Source of the DNA: Bradyrhizobium elkanii WSM2783
Lineage (GTDB): Bacteria; Pseudomonadota; Alphaproteobacteria; Rhizobiales; Xanthobacteraceae
Assembly (NCBI RefSeq): GCF_000472865.1
Contig: NZ_AXAP01000058.1
Location: 1-53,417, forward strand
Direction: 5' to 3'
Length of the DNA stretch: 53,417 nt
Every line of letters starts with the position of its first letter. Position 1 is the stretch's first letter. Position numbers and translations under genes: made by a program. Shown here in pieces: positions 25,454 to 35,556 of this stretch. The notes beneath the pieces are model-generated. The model was not told where the DNA came from and did not search any database. It worked only from the letters and a program-made list of their open reading frames with translations.

Positions 25454-25553
25454 CCGCCGAACGCGCCTACGTTCAACGCGTCGGAGAAACCCGGCCGGCT
25501 GGTTCGGCTGGTGCATTCGAGGCGAGGCGCTTCATTCACGGAGAGGAAGTGTC

Positions 25554-26378
25554 ATGATGAGACGATTGACAGCGATCCTGGCGACCGCCCTTCTTTCTGC
25601 ATTATTCACAGCGAACGCCGCTGTCGCGCAAGTGACCGGTGCGGCGACCCCGACTCCGACGCTTGACGCAACCTCTCCGCTAGGCAACGCGGGCTCGCCG
25701 GTCTCGCCAACGGGAATTCCGCTGGGCGCGACCGAGCTCTCATCCGCGGGAGTCAGTCCGCTCGCGGCTCCCGCGACGGGCACGATCGCCATTCCAAGCA
25801 GCGGCACAGTTTGCTCGACGGTTGGGACAGCGCCGACCCAAATGTTCGGATCGACCGCCACCTTCGACGGTGCCGGAATGGCGGTCGGATCGACCGCGCC
25901 TGCAACCGCGGCCATGGCGGGCAATACAGCCGCGACACCGGGCCTATCGCCATTGATTTCACCGACATCGGGCGTGTCGACAACGTCAGGCACGCTTGAG
26001 AGCTCCGGCATGGCGACAGCATCCGGCATCATCGACACGTCGGGAACGTCCGGGATGTGCGGTTCGGGCTCGACCAGCGTCATTGCATCATCGACACCGT
26101 CGTCGACCTCACCCACGACAATGGGCGGTGTCAATCGAACCGGCATTCCCCTCGACTCGACCGAGATCGGCAACCTCGGCGTCAGCTCGGCGGCGCCGGT
26201 GCCGACACCCGGCGTATCGCTCCTTCCAGGCGTCGTTGGACCGGTTGCGGCCCTCCCGACCGTGCCGACGGTTCTTACTCCCGCTCCAACCGCCTCCACC
26301 TCCACGATGGCAGGCAGTGCCTGCTCAATCCTCACTGCGGGCAGTGTCACGTCATCGGCAGCTATTCCGGGTTGCTAA
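25554..26378 (+). CDS. Secreted Ser/Thr/Ala/Gly/Pro-rich low-complexity protein
   Basis: The 274-residue protein has a signal peptide (MMRRLTAILATALLSALFTA, cleavage near AVAQ). The mature chain is dominated by S, T, A, G, P and V, with almost no aromatic or basic residues. One motif occurs twice: TGIPLGATELSSAGVSPLAA near residue 50 and TGIPLDSTEIGNLGVSSAA near residue 200. Four Cys occur in spaced positions (VCSTVG, MCGSG, ACSIL, terminal GC). Composition suggests an extended, possibly glycosylated or surface-exposed protein; no family recognised. ATG 25554 is chosen for the ribosome site gagaggaag. It ends 25 bases before the MFP gene, so it is probably in the efflux operon. Confidence 0.75.
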   Translation: MMRRLTAILATALLSALFTANAAVAQVTGAATPTPTLDATSPLGNAGSPVSPTGIPLGATELSSAGVSPLAAPATGTIAIPSSGTVCSTVGTAPTQMFGSTATFDGAGMAVGSTAPATAAMAGNTAATPGLSPLISPTSGVSTTSGTLESSGMATASGIIDTSGTSGMCGSGSTSVIASSTPSSTSPTTMGGVNRTGIPLDSTEIGNLGVSSAAPVPTPGVSLLPGVVGPVAALPTVPTVLTPAPTASTSTMAGSACSILTAGSVTSSAAIPGC

Positions 26379-26403
26379 CAAATCTCTCAGCGAAGCCCAG
26401 ACC

Positions 26404-27588
26404 ATGAAAAAGAAGATCGTTGTCGGTGCCGTCATGCTGACCGCCGCAGTGGCGACCGGCGCTCTGCTCCACGCTATGCATGACTTCCCGTTCGAGACGG
26501 CCGCCGCAGCGCCGGCCCGGCCGTCCCCGGTGCCGATCGTCGCCGGAACGGTCAGCCAGCACGACGTGCCGATCTATCTGACCGGCGTCGGCACCGTGAT
26601 CGCCTACAACACCGACGTGGTGCGCGCCCAGATCCAGGGGCAGATCTTCACCATCAACTTCACCGAAGGCCAGCATGTGCATGCCGGCGACCTGCTGGCG
26701 CAGATCGATCCGCGCCCCTATCAGGCACTGATCGATCAGTACACCGGAGCACTGGAACGCGATCAGGCACAGCTCGCCAACGCCAATGCCAACCTCGTCC
26801 GTTACACCCAGTTGGGGGCCAAAGGCTGGGCGACACCGCAACTGATCGAAACCCAGAAAGCGCAAGTCGGGCAGTTGGACGGCGCGATCACAACCGACAA
26901 GGCGCTGATCGAGGCCGCGAAAGTGCAGCTCAGCTTCACGCGTCTGACCTCACCGATCGACGGCGTGGTCGGGATCCGCCAGATCGACGTCGGCAATATC
27001 ATCAGCCCGTCAAGCACGAACGGCCTCTGCGTGGTGACCCAGCTCGATCCGATTTCGCTGATCTTCACACTTCCGGAGACGGTCCTGCCGCAAATCCAGA
27101 AGCAGCAGCAGATCACCAAGGCGCCGCTCACCGTCCTCGCCTATAACCAGGACGACACGATCGAGCTCGGCCAGGGCCAGCTTGGCCTCGTCAACAACGA
27201 GATTCTGCAGACCACGGGCTCGATTCAGCTCAAGGCCAATTTCTCCAACAAGGAGAACAAGCTCTGGCCGGGTGAGCTGGTCAACGCGCGATTGCTGCTC
27301 GACACGAGACACAACGGCCTCACCGTGCCTGCGGCGGTGATCCAGCAAGGTCCGAACGGAGCCTATGCGTGGGTCGTCAATCCCGACAACACCGTTGCGA
27401 TCCGCCAGGTCAAGGTGGCGCAAATCAGCGACGGACAGGCGCTGATCGATTCCGGACTCTCGGCAAATGAGCGGGTGGTGGTCGACGGCCAATACAAGCT
27501 GCAGCCCGGCACACATGTGATCGCGCTCCATGGCAAGGCGGCCGAGGAAGCCGCCGCGCAGGACGCAATGCAGACGCCAATCCCATGA
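26404..27588 (+). CDS. RND efflux periplasmic adaptor (MFP1)
   Basis: The 394-residue adaptor (membrane fusion protein) has an N-terminal signal-anchor, then the biotinyl-lipoyl half-motif GQIFTINFTEGQHVHAGDLL, a helical hairpin, and the second half LTSPIDGVVGIRQIDVGN, then beta-barrel and membrane-proximal domains (VVVDGQYKLQPGTHV). It is MdtA/AcrA-like, forming the periplasmic duct for the RND pump encoded next, with a four-base stop/start overlap (ATGA). An upstream open frame back to 25996 only reads through the secreted-protein gene out of frame. Confidence 0.93.
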   Translation: MKKKIVVGAVMLTAAVATGALLHAMHDFPFETAAAAPARPSPVPIVAGTVSQHDVPIYLTGVGTVIAYNTDVVRAQIQGQIFTINFTEGQHVHAGDLLAQIDPRPYQALIDQYTGALERDQAQLANANANLVRYTQLGAKGWATPQLIETQKAQVGQLDGAITTDKALIEAAKVQLSFTRLTSPIDGVVGIRQIDVGNIISPSSTNGLCVVTQLDPISLIFTLPETVLPQIQKQQQITKAPLTVLAYNQDDTIELGQGQLGLVNNEILQTTGSIQLKANFSNKENKLWPGELVNARLLLDTRHNGLTVPAAVIQQGPNGAYAWVVNPDNTVAIRQVKVAQISDGQALIDSGLSANERVVVDGQYKLQPGTHVIALHGKAAEEAAAQDAMQTPIP

Positions 27589-30500
27589 ATATTTCCGCAC
27601 CGTTCATCCGACGGCCGATCGCGACCGCCCTGCTCATGGTGGGCTTGTTCGTAGCTGGACTGGTCGCCTATCCGCTGATGCCGGTGGCGGCACTGCCGAA
27701 CGTCAACTACCCCACGCTGACGGTGACCGCGCAGTTGCCGGGCGCCGATCCGCAGACCATGGCGTCCTCGGTGGCATCGCCGCTCGAGCTGCAGTTCGGC
27801 GAAATTCCAGGCCTCACCCAGATGACGTCGGCGAGTGCGCTCGGCTACACCCAGATCACGCTGCAGTTCGATCTCAGCCGCCAGATCGACGGCGCGGTGA
27901 GCGACACGCTGTCGGCCATCAACGCCGCTTCCCCTTACTTGCCGACGGGCCTGCCGTATCCGCCGACGATCCGCAAGGTCAATCCGGCCGACACGCCGAT
28001 CCTGGTGCTCGGCATCACCTCGGACAGCCTGCCGCTGACCACGGTGGACGCCTATTCCGAAAACATCCTGCTGCAGAAGATTTCGCAGATCTCCGGCGTC
28101 GGCCTCGTCGGGGTCGGCGGTCAGCAGAAGCCCTCCGTCCGCATCCAGGTTGACCCCGAGGCATTGGCCGCCCGGGGCATCAATCTCGAGGACCTGCGGA
28201 CGGTGCTGGGCCAGGCCAATGTCGATCTGGCGAAGGGCACGCTCAACAGCCCGCGCCAGACCTACACGCTCAACACCAATGATCAACTGTTCAAGCCCGA
28301 CCAATACGCCGATCTCGTCGTCGCCTATCGCAATGGATCTCCGGTCCGCATCCGCGACATCGGACGCGCGATCAGCGCGCCGGAAAACGACCTGATCGCC
28401 GGCTGGTACAACAATCAGAGGGCGATCCTCCTGGCGATCCAGCGTCAGCCCGGCGCCAATGTCATCGACACGGTCGCGCGCATCAAGGCGATGATGCCGG
28501 TGCTGCAAGCCTCGATTCCCGCGGGCATCAAGATCAACGTCATTTCCGACCGCACCGATACCATCCGCGCATCGATCGCCGACGTGCAGTTCACGCTGCT
28601 CCTGACGATCGGGCTCGTCGTCATGGTGATCTTCATCTTCCTGCGCAGCTTCTGGGCGACCATCATCCCGGCCGTCACCGTGCCGCTGTCGCTGGTCGGC
28701 ACTTTCGCGATCCTCTACGAAATGGGCTACAGCCTCGACAATTTGTCGCTGATGGCGCTGTCGATTGCGGTCGGCTTCGTGGTCGACGACGCCGTCGTCG
28801 AGATCGAGAATATCACGCGTCACATCGAGGAAGGCCTCTCGCCCTATGACGCGGCGATGAAGGGGTCCGGCGAGATCGGCTTCACCGTCATGGCGATCAC
28901 GTTCTCGCTCATCGCCGTCTTCATCCCGCTGTTCCTGATGAGCGGCTATGTCGGGCTGCTGTTCCGCGAGTTCGCGATGACGGTGAGCGTGGCGCTCGTT
29001 CTCTCACTGGTGATCTCGCGCACGCTGACGCCGATGATGTGCGCATATCTGCTCAAGCCCGAAAACAACTCGCACGGCCGGCTCTATCGATTGTCCGAAC
29101 GCGGATTCGACGCGCTGCTCAATCTCTATGAGGCCGGCCTCAGGATCGTGCTGCGTCATCGCTTCATCACGCTGATGGTGATGCTCGGCACCATCGTGCT
29201 GACTGGTTATCTCTACGTCGTCATTCCCAAGGGCTTCTTCCCGGAGCAGGATACTGGGTTGATCCTCGGTCAGTCGGAGGCGTCGCAGGATATCTCGTTC
29301 AAGGCGATGGCCCAGCGCCAGCAAGCCCTGCTCGACGTCATCATGCGCGATCCCGCCGTCGCTTCCGTCGGGGCCGCGGTGGGCGCCGGCGGCGGCGTCT
29401 ACACGGTCAATGACGGGCGCGTCTACATCCAGCTCAAGCCAGCCGACCGGCGTGATCCGATCGACAAAGTGACCGCGCGATTGCGGACCAACCTCGCCAA
29501 AATCCAGGGCGTCACGCTGTACATGCAGCCCGCTCAGGACATCACGATCGGAGCCCGGCTGAACAAGACGCAATTCCAGTACACGATGAACGATGCCGAT
29601 CCGGGCGAGCTCACCCGTTGGGCGGGCCTGTTCCTCGACAAGATCAGAACGATCCCCTCGATCACCGATGTCACCACCGACCAGCTCAATGCCGGGCCGC
29701 TGCTCGACATCACCATCAAGCGTGAAGTCGCCTCGAGCTACGGCATCCTGCCCTTTACCATCGATAACACGCTGGACGATGCGTTCGGTCAGCGCATCGT
29801 CTCGACGATCTACACCACGCTGCAGCAGTACCATGTCGTCATGGAGGTCAATCCGAAGTTCCAGTATTCGCCCGATGCGCTTAACGGCATCTATGTGAAA
29901 TCTTCGAGCGGGCAGCAGGTGCCGTTGTCGACGCTGGTCGATTCGGTCGTGAAGGTCTCGCCGCTCGTCGTCAATCACCAGGGGCAGTTCCCGTCGGTGA
30001 CGATCTCGTTCAACCTTGCGCCGGGTGCCGCCATCGGCCAGGCCGTGAGCACCATTGATGCAGTGAAGAAGGAGCTGAATCCGCCGCTCTCGCTGCAGAC
30101 CAGCTTCCAGGGCAACGCCCAGGCCTTCGGCGCCTCGCTGTCGAGCACGCCGATCCTGATCCTCGCCTCGCTGTTCGTGATCTACCTGATCCTCGGCATC
30201 CTCTATGAAAGCACGATCCATCCGATCACCATCATCTCGACCCTGCCATCGGCCGGCGTCGGCGCGCTGCTGTTGCTGATGGCGGCCCATTTCGATCTGA
30301 CCGTGATCGCGATTGTCGGCCTCATCCTGCTGATCGGCATCGTCAAGAAGAACGGCATCATGCTGGTCGACTTCGCGATCCACGCCGAACACAATGAAGG
30401 ACTCAGCACGGAAGAGGCGATCTACCAGGCCTGCATCAAGCGGTTCAGGCCGATCCTGATGACCACGATGGCGGCAATGCTCGGCGCCGTGCCGATGATG

Positions 30501-30698
30501 GTGGGCACCGGCGCGGGCTCGGAGATCAGGCAGCCGCTCGGCTATGCCATTGTCGGCGGCCTCGCCGTGTCGCAGATCCTCACGCTGTACACGACGCCGG
30601 TGGTCTATCTCTATCTCGACCGGCTGCAGATCTGGCTGTTCGGCGAGAAGGAGGCGGCAACCTCGTCCGTCCAGCCCCAGGCAACGCCGGCCGAATGA
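27585..30698 (+). CDS. RND multidrug efflux permease (RND1)
   Basis: The 1037-residue inner-membrane pump is of the HAE1 (AcrB/MdtB) type, with twelve predicted membrane helices and two large periplasmic loops. Proton-relay residues are present: Asp401/Asp402 in GFVVDDAVVEIEN (fourth helix) and Lys in GIVKKNGIMLVDFA (tenth helix). It works with MFP1. No outer-membrane channel is encoded directly after it; the lipoprotein at 38846 is the nearest candidate. The substrate is unknown. Confidence 0.95.
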   Translation: MNISAPFIRRPIATALLMVGLFVAGLVAYPLMPVAALPNVNYPTLTVTAQLPGADPQTMASSVASPLELQFGEIPGLTQMTSASALGYTQITLQFDLSRQIDGAVSDTLSAINAASPYLPTGLPYPPTIRKVNPADTPILVLGITSDSLPLTTVDAYSENILLQKISQISGVGLVGVGGQQKPSVRIQVDPEALAARGINLEDLRTVLGQANVDLAKGTLNSPRQTYTLNTNDQLFKPDQYADLVVAYRNGSPVRIRDIGRAISAPENDLIAGWYNNQRAILLAIQRQPGANVIDTVARIKAMMPVLQASIPAGIKINVISDRTDTIRASIADVQFTLLLTIGLVVMVIFIFLRSFWATIIPAVTVPLSLVGTFAILYEMGYSLDNLSLMALSIAVGFVVDDAVVEIENITRHIEEGLSPYDAAMKGSGEIGFTVMAITFSLIAVFIPLFLMSGYVGLLFREFAMTVSVALVLSLVISRTLTPMMCAYLLKPENNSHGRLYRLSERGFDALLNLYEAGLRIVLRHRFITLMVMLGTIVLTGYLYVVIPKGFFPEQDTGLILGQSEASQDISFKAMAQRQQALLDVIMRDPAVASVGAAVGAGGGVYTVNDGRVYIQLKPADRRDPIDKVTARLRTNLAKIQGVTLYMQPAQDITIGARLNKTQFQYTMNDADPGELTRWAGLFLDKIRTIPSITDVTTDQLNAGPLLDITIKREVASSYGILPFTIDNTLDDAFGQRIVSTIYTTLQQYHVVMEVNPKFQYSPDALNGIYVKSSSGQQVPLSTLVDSVVKVSPLVVNHQGQFPSVTISFNLAPGAAIGQAVSTIDAVKKELNPPLSLQTSFQGNAQAFGASLSSTPILILASLFVIYLILGILYESTIHPITIISTLPSAGVGALLLLMAAHFDLTVIAIVGLILLIGIVKKNGIMLVDFAIHAEHNEGLSTEEAIYQACIKRFRPILMTTMAAMLGAVPMMVGTGAGSEIRQPLGYAIVGGLAVSQILTLYTTPVVYLYLDRLQIWLFGEKEAATSSVQPQATPAE

Positions 30699-30827
30699 GA
30701 CGGCGCCGGCCGCCACTATGCAAATTGCGTCGCTTCATACAGATCGCTCACTCCCGACTTTGTGAATTCGGCATCATGCACCGCGCACCTACATAAGTGT
30801 TTGAAACCATGAGTTGCGGAGTTGAGT

Positions 30828-30989
30828 ATGCCGAGCAGAGAATATTCGAGCCCAGCGCAGACCTTGCGCCGGGTCGCGGAAAGCGTGAGCGACCAGGCAG
30901 TTGCCGATCGTCTCAAGGTTCTTGCCGAGAGCTATGAGCGGCGGGCCGAAATGGCTTCGCAGGCCGATCTGGCCAAGAATTAGACTGAA
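30828..30989 (+). CDS. Small helical hypothetical protein (53 aa)
   Basis: The open frame MPSREYSSPAQTLRRV... carries helix-rich, Arg/Glu-rich sequence (VAESVSDQAVADRLKVLAES, then YERRAEMA). It has ggag six bases before its ATG and lies in the 467-base gap between two efflux operons, where no other gene is seen. The sequence is coding-like up to about ERRAEMAS; the remaining residues (PGRSGQELD) look less natural, so a frameshift near the end is possible. The function is unknown. Confidence 0.5.
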
Positions 30990-31165
30990 GCCGCCGATTG
31001 CCGCCAAACGCGCGGAACCATCAGCCTTTGTTGAGCCTCCCTACCGAATGTTAATGGGCTTTCCGGCCCTTAATCGTTCAATATGTCGACCTGGAATGTT
31101 GCAGGAACCGGGCTGCGGCGACACGCGCCCCACGCGGGTTCTTCATGCGCTTTCGCAGGTGACCC

Positions 31166-32449
31166 ATGGATCAGCAGCTGAGGAAGTCGACGGACCCCCC
31201 TTCGATTGCGCCTGGGAAAAAAGTCGTGCGCCCGGCTCGCGGGCGCATTGGGTTCGCGATCGCCGTTATTCTCCTGCTGGCTGCCGGCATCGTCTGGTGG
31301 ACGAAGCCCGCAGGCACGCCACAGGAAACAGCCGGCAAGCGAACCGCCCCGCCGATGTCCGTTGTCGCCGAGACTGTCGGCAAGGGCGATATCGGGATCA
31401 ACCTCAATGGGCTCGGCACGGTCTCTTCACTCGCCACCGTCACGATCAGAAGCCAGATCAGCGGATATTTGACCCGCATCGCGTTCAAGGAAGGCGATGA
31501 AGTCAAGAAGGGTGATCTGATCGCGGAGATCGACTCCCGCCCCTTCGAAGCGGCGCTAGCCCAGGCCAAGGGACAGCTTGCGCGCGACCAAGCCATGCTG
31601 AAGGGCGCCCAGGTCGATCTTGCCCGCTACCAGGGCCTGGCGAAGCAGAACGCCGTGCCGCACCAACAGCTCGACACGCAAATAGCCCTGGTCGCCCAGA
31701 ACGAAGGCACGGTTGAAGCGGACCGCGCCTCGGTGCAGGCTGCTGAAGTGAACCTGCGCTATTGCCACATCCTGTCGCCGCTGGATGGGCGCGTCGGATT
31801 GCGGCAGGTCGATCAGGGCAACTACGTCACCCCCGGTGATGCCACCGGCATCGTGGTGATCACGCAACTGCAGCCGATCAGCGTCCTGTTCACACTTCCG
31901 GAGGACCAGCTTCAGGCGATCGCTACGCGGCTCCGCGAGGGAGCGGTGCTGCCGGCCGCGGCCTACGATCGCAGCGGCACCAACAAGCTGGCCAGCGGGG
32001 CGCTGCAGACCTTCGACAGCCAGATCGATCCGACCACCGGCACGATCAAGCTGCGCGCGCAATTCTCGAACGAAGCGCGGACGCTGTATCCCAATCAGTT
32101 CGTCAACGTGCGTCTCCTGCTGGACACCCACAAGGACGTGACGACGATATCGACGGCCGGCATCCAGCGCGGCACGCCCGGCACCTTCGTCTATCTCGTC
32201 AACGGTGACAGCACGGTCTCGGTGCGCCCGGTCAAGCTTGGCGTCACTGAAGGAGACCGGGTCGAGGTTCAGTCCGGACTTTCCCCCGGCGACCGCATCG
32301 TGATCGATGGCGCCGACAAGCTGCGGGAAGGCGCCAGGATCGTCATTCGACCTCCAACGGGGGCGGGCGAGTCGGCCGCTGCAGCCAAGCCGCCGGATTC
32401 GAAAGCGGTGGACGGCAAGGGGCGGCGCTCCGGGGGTGGACACGAATGA
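31166..32449 (+). CDS. RND efflux periplasmic adaptor (MFP2, MdtA type)
   Basis: The 427-residue adaptor has an N-terminal membrane anchor (about 27-47), half-lipoyl motif GYLTRIAFKEGDEVKKGDLI, helical hairpin, second lipoyl half LSPLDGRVGLRQVDQGNYVT, beta-barrel and a Gly/Ala/Lys-rich tail. It is MdtA-like and is the first gene of the four-gene unit MFP2-RND2-RND3-outer-membrane protein, overlapping RND2 by four bases. Confidence 0.94.
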   Translation: MDQQLRKSTDPPSIAPGKKVVRPARGRIGFAIAVILLLAAGIVWWTKPAGTPQETAGKRTAPPMSVVAETVGKGDIGINLNGLGTVSSLATVTIRSQISGYLTRIAFKEGDEVKKGDLIAEIDSRPFEAALAQAKGQLARDQAMLKGAQVDLARYQGLAKQNAVPHQQLDTQIALVAQNEGTVEADRASVQAAEVNLRYCHILSPLDGRVGLRQVDQGNYVTPGDATGIVVITQLQPISVLFTLPEDQLQAIATRLREGAVLPAAAYDRSGTNKLASGALQTFDSQIDPTTGTIKLRAQFSNEARTLYPNQFVNVRLLLDTHKDVTTISTAGIQRGTPGTFVYLVNGDSTVSVRPVKLGVTEGDRVEVQSGLSPGDRIVIDGADKLREGARIVIRPPTGAGESAAAAKPPDSKAVDGKGRRSGGGHE

Positions 32450-35400
32450 ACCCCTCGCGGCCATTCATCCACAGACCGGTGGCGACAACGCTCTTGATGA
32501 TCGCCATCATGCTGTCGGGAATGCTGGCATTCCGCTTCCTGCCCGTCGCCGCCCTGCCCGAGGTCGATTACCCGACGATCCAGGTCCAGACCTTCTATCC
32601 CGGCGCCAGTCCTGACGTGATGACGTCGTCCGTCACGGCCCCGCTGGAGGTGCAGTTCGGCCAGATGCCGAACCTGAGCCAGATGAGTTCAGTCAGCTCG
32701 GCCGGCGCTTCGGTCATCACGCTGCAGTTCGGATTGACGATCTCGCTCGATGTCGCCGAGCAGGAGGTGCAGGCCGCGATCAATGCCGCCGGCAATCTGC
32801 TGCCATCAGATCTTCCGGCGCCGCCGATCTATGCCAAGGTCAATCCGGCCGATGCCCCGATCCTGACCCTTGGCCTGACGTCGAAGACCATGCCGCTGAC
32901 GCAGGTCCAGGATTTCGTCTACACCCGCCTGGCGCAGAAGATCTCGCAGTTTCCGGGAGTAGGCCTCGTCAGCATCAGCGGCGGCCAGCGGCCGGCGGTC
33001 CGCGTCCGCGCCGACATCCGCAAGCTTGCCGCCTATGGCCTCAATATCGACGACCTGCGCACCACCCTCGGCAATGCCAATGTCAACACGCCCAAGGGCA
33101 ATTTTGACGGCGCGATGCGCTCCTACACCATCAACGCCAACGACCAGATCCGCGGTGCCGGTGGCTACAAATCCCTGATCGTGGCCTACAAGAACGGCTC
33201 TCCGGTCCGTCTCAGCGACATCGGCGACGTCATTGACGGCGCCGAGAACGACAAGCTCGGCGCCTGGATGAATACGACGCCGGCGATCATCCTCAACATC
33301 CAGCGCCAGCCCGGGGCCAACGTCATCTCGGTGGTCGAGGGGATCAAGGCGGTGTTGCCGCAGCTACAGGCGGCATTGCCCGCCGCCATCGACCTGAACA
33401 TCCTGACCGACCGCACCGTGACCATCCGCGCCTCGGTCAGGGACGTGGAATACGAGCTCTCGCTCGCAGTCGTGCTGGTCGTGCTGGTGATCTTCGTATT
33501 CCTGCGCAGTCCGCGCGCGACGCTGATCCCAAGCCTCTCCGTGCCGCTCTCGCTGGTCGGCACCCTGGGGGCGATGTATCTGTTCGGCTTCAGCCTCAAC
33601 AACCTCTCCCTGATGGCGCTCACGATCGCGACCGGCTTCGTGGTCGATGACGCGATCGTCGTCATCGAGAACATCTCCCGCTACATCGAGGACGGCGAAG
33701 CGCCGCTAGCGGCCGCGCTCCGTGGCTCCGAGCAGATCGGCTTCACGATCATCTCGCTGACGGTGTCGCTGATCGCGGTGCTGATTCCGCTGCTGTTCAT
33801 GGGTGACGTGGTCGGCCGCCTGTTCCGCGAATTCGCCATCACGCTGTCCGTCACCATCCTGGTATCCGCCGTGGTGTCACTGACGCTGGTTCCGATGGCC
33901 TGCGCCAAACTGCTCAAGGCGGAAGGCGAGACGCATGAGAACGTGCTCCAGCGTCTGAGCCGCGAAGGCTTCGATCATGTCATCGCGATCTATGCCCGGA
34001 TGCTGAACTGGGTGCTGGACCGCCAGACCCTGGTGCTGCTGGTGGCGCTCGCCACCTTCGGCTTGACCGCCCTGCTCTATGTCGCGATCCCCAAGGGGTT
34101 CTTCCCGCTGCAGGACACCGGCGTCATTCAGGCGATTTCGGAGGCGCCGCAATCGGTCTCATACGCCGCGATGGCCGAGCGGCAGCAGCAACTGGCCGAC
34201 GTCATCCTCCGGGATCCCGACGTCGAGAGCCTTTCCTCCTTCATCGGCGTCGACGGCACCAACACCACGCTCAACAGCGGCCGCATCCTGATCAACCTGA
34301 AGCCGCACGATCAGCGAAAATCCGATATCGCGAGCGTCATGCGCCGTCTCAAGGACAGCACGGCATCGCTGATCGGCGTCGCGCTCTACATGCAGCCGGT
34401 GCAGGATTTGACCATCGAAGGCACCGTCAGCAAGGCGCAATATCAGTTCATCCTGCAGGACGCCGACCCGGCCCAGCTCGCCGAATGGGCCCCGAAGCTC
34501 GTCGACAGATTGCGGCAGCTTCCCGCGTTCACCGACGTCTCGACCGATATGTCCGCCAAGGGACTTGCGGTCTTCGTCGACATCGACCGCGAGCAGGCGG
34601 CGCGGTTCGGAATCACGCCCGCGACCGTCGACAATGCGCTCTACGACTCCTTCGGCCAGCGCATCGTCTCGACGGTGTTCACCAACTCAAACCAGTACCG
34701 GGTGATCCTGGAAGCCGATCCGACGCTGCAGAACTCCTTGCAATCGCTGTCGTCGATCTACCTGCCCTCCTCGGTCGGAGGCGCGCCGGTGCCGTTGCCG
34801 GTGCTGGCCAAGATGCACGAGGACATCGCGCCGTTGCAGGTTTCGCATCTCGGCCAGTTCCCCTCGGCCACCATATCGTTCAACCTGGCGCCCGATGCGT
34901 CGCTGGGAGAGGCGGTCGCCGCCGTCAAGCAGGCGCAGATCGACATCGGCCAGCCGCTCGGCATCATCACGAGTTTCCAGGGCGCAGCGCTCGCCTTTCA
35001 AGCCTCGCTCTCGAACCAACTGTTCCTGATCCTGGCCGCGATCGTCACGGTCTATATCGTGCTGGGCGTGCTCTATGAGAGCTTCATCCACCCGCTCACG
35101 ATTCTCTCGACCCTGCCTTCGGCCGGGATCGGCGCATTGCTCGCGCTGATGATGGCGGGGCAGGACCTCACGATCGTCGCGATCATCGGCATCATTCTAT
35201 TAATCGGCATCGTCAAGAAGAACGCGATCATGATGATCGACTTCGCGCTCGATGCCGAACGCAACGAAGGCCGGTCGCCGCGCGAGGCGATCTACCAGGC
35301 GTGCCTGCTGCGGTTCCGGCCGATCATCATGACGACCATGGCCGCAGTGCTCGGCGCGCTGCCGCTGATGCTCGGAACCGGTGCCGGATCGGAGCTGCGG

Positions 35401-35553
35401 CACCCGCTCGGCATTTCCATCGTCGGCGGCCTTCTGGTCAGCCAGTTGCTCACCTTGTTCACGACGCCCGTGATCTATCTGTGGTTCGACCGCCTCGCCG
35501 TGCGGCTTGCCGGAGGGCCCGGCGGTGCCCGCGAAACACGCGGAGCCCACTGA
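32446..35553 (+). CDS. RND multidrug efflux permease (RND2, MdtB type)
   Basis: The 1035-residue HAE1-type pump has Asp401/Asp402 in GFVVDDAIVVIEN and Lys in GIVKKNAIMMIDFA, as in active proton-driven pumps. Followed by a second pump gene three bases later, it fits the MdtABC pattern, in which two different RND proteins form one heterotrimer. Confidence 0.95.
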   Translation: MNPSRPFIHRPVATTLLMIAIMLSGMLAFRFLPVAALPEVDYPTIQVQTFYPGASPDVMTSSVTAPLEVQFGQMPNLSQMSSVSSAGASVITLQFGLTISLDVAEQEVQAAINAAGNLLPSDLPAPPIYAKVNPADAPILTLGLTSKTMPLTQVQDFVYTRLAQKISQFPGVGLVSISGGQRPAVRVRADIRKLAAYGLNIDDLRTTLGNANVNTPKGNFDGAMRSYTINANDQIRGAGGYKSLIVAYKNGSPVRLSDIGDVIDGAENDKLGAWMNTTPAIILNIQRQPGANVISVVEGIKAVLPQLQAALPAAIDLNILTDRTVTIRASVRDVEYELSLAVVLVVLVIFVFLRSPRATLIPSLSVPLSLVGTLGAMYLFGFSLNNLSLMALTIATGFVVDDAIVVIENISRYIEDGEAPLAAALRGSEQIGFTIISLTVSLIAVLIPLLFMGDVVGRLFREFAITLSVTILVSAVVSLTLVPMACAKLLKAEGETHENVLQRLSREGFDHVIAIYARMLNWVLDRQTLVLLVALATFGLTALLYVAIPKGFFPLQDTGVIQAISEAPQSVSYAAMAERQQQLADVILRDPDVESLSSFIGVDGTNTTLNSGRILINLKPHDQRKSDIASVMRRLKDSTASLIGVALYMQPVQDLTIEGTVSKAQYQFILQDADPAQLAEWAPKLVDRLRQLPAFTDVSTDMSAKGLAVFVDIDREQAARFGITPATVDNALYDSFGQRIVSTVFTNSNQYRVILEADPTLQNSLQSLSSIYLPSSVGGAPVPLPVLAKMHEDIAPLQVSHLGQFPSATISFNLAPDASLGEAVAAVKQAQIDIGQPLGIITSFQGAALAFQASLSNQLFLILAAIVTVYIVLGVLYESFIHPLTILSTLPSAGIGALLALMMAGQDLTIVAIIGIILLIGIVKKNAIMMIDFALDAERNEGRSPREAIYQACLLRFRPIIMTTMAAVLGALPLMLGTGAGSELRHPLGISIVGGLLVSQLLTLFTTPVIYLWFDRLAVRLAGGPGGARETRGAH

Positions 35554-35556
35554 GCC

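Noticed and set aside
25996..26403. 136-residue N-terminal extension of MFP1
   Set aside because: It overlaps the secreted-protein gene in another frame; the signal-anchor starting at 26404 is the natural N terminus.
29004..30716. 570-residue antisense frame over RND1
   Set aside because: It lies opposite conserved RND sequence and is made of Arg/His/Asp-rich text without motifs.
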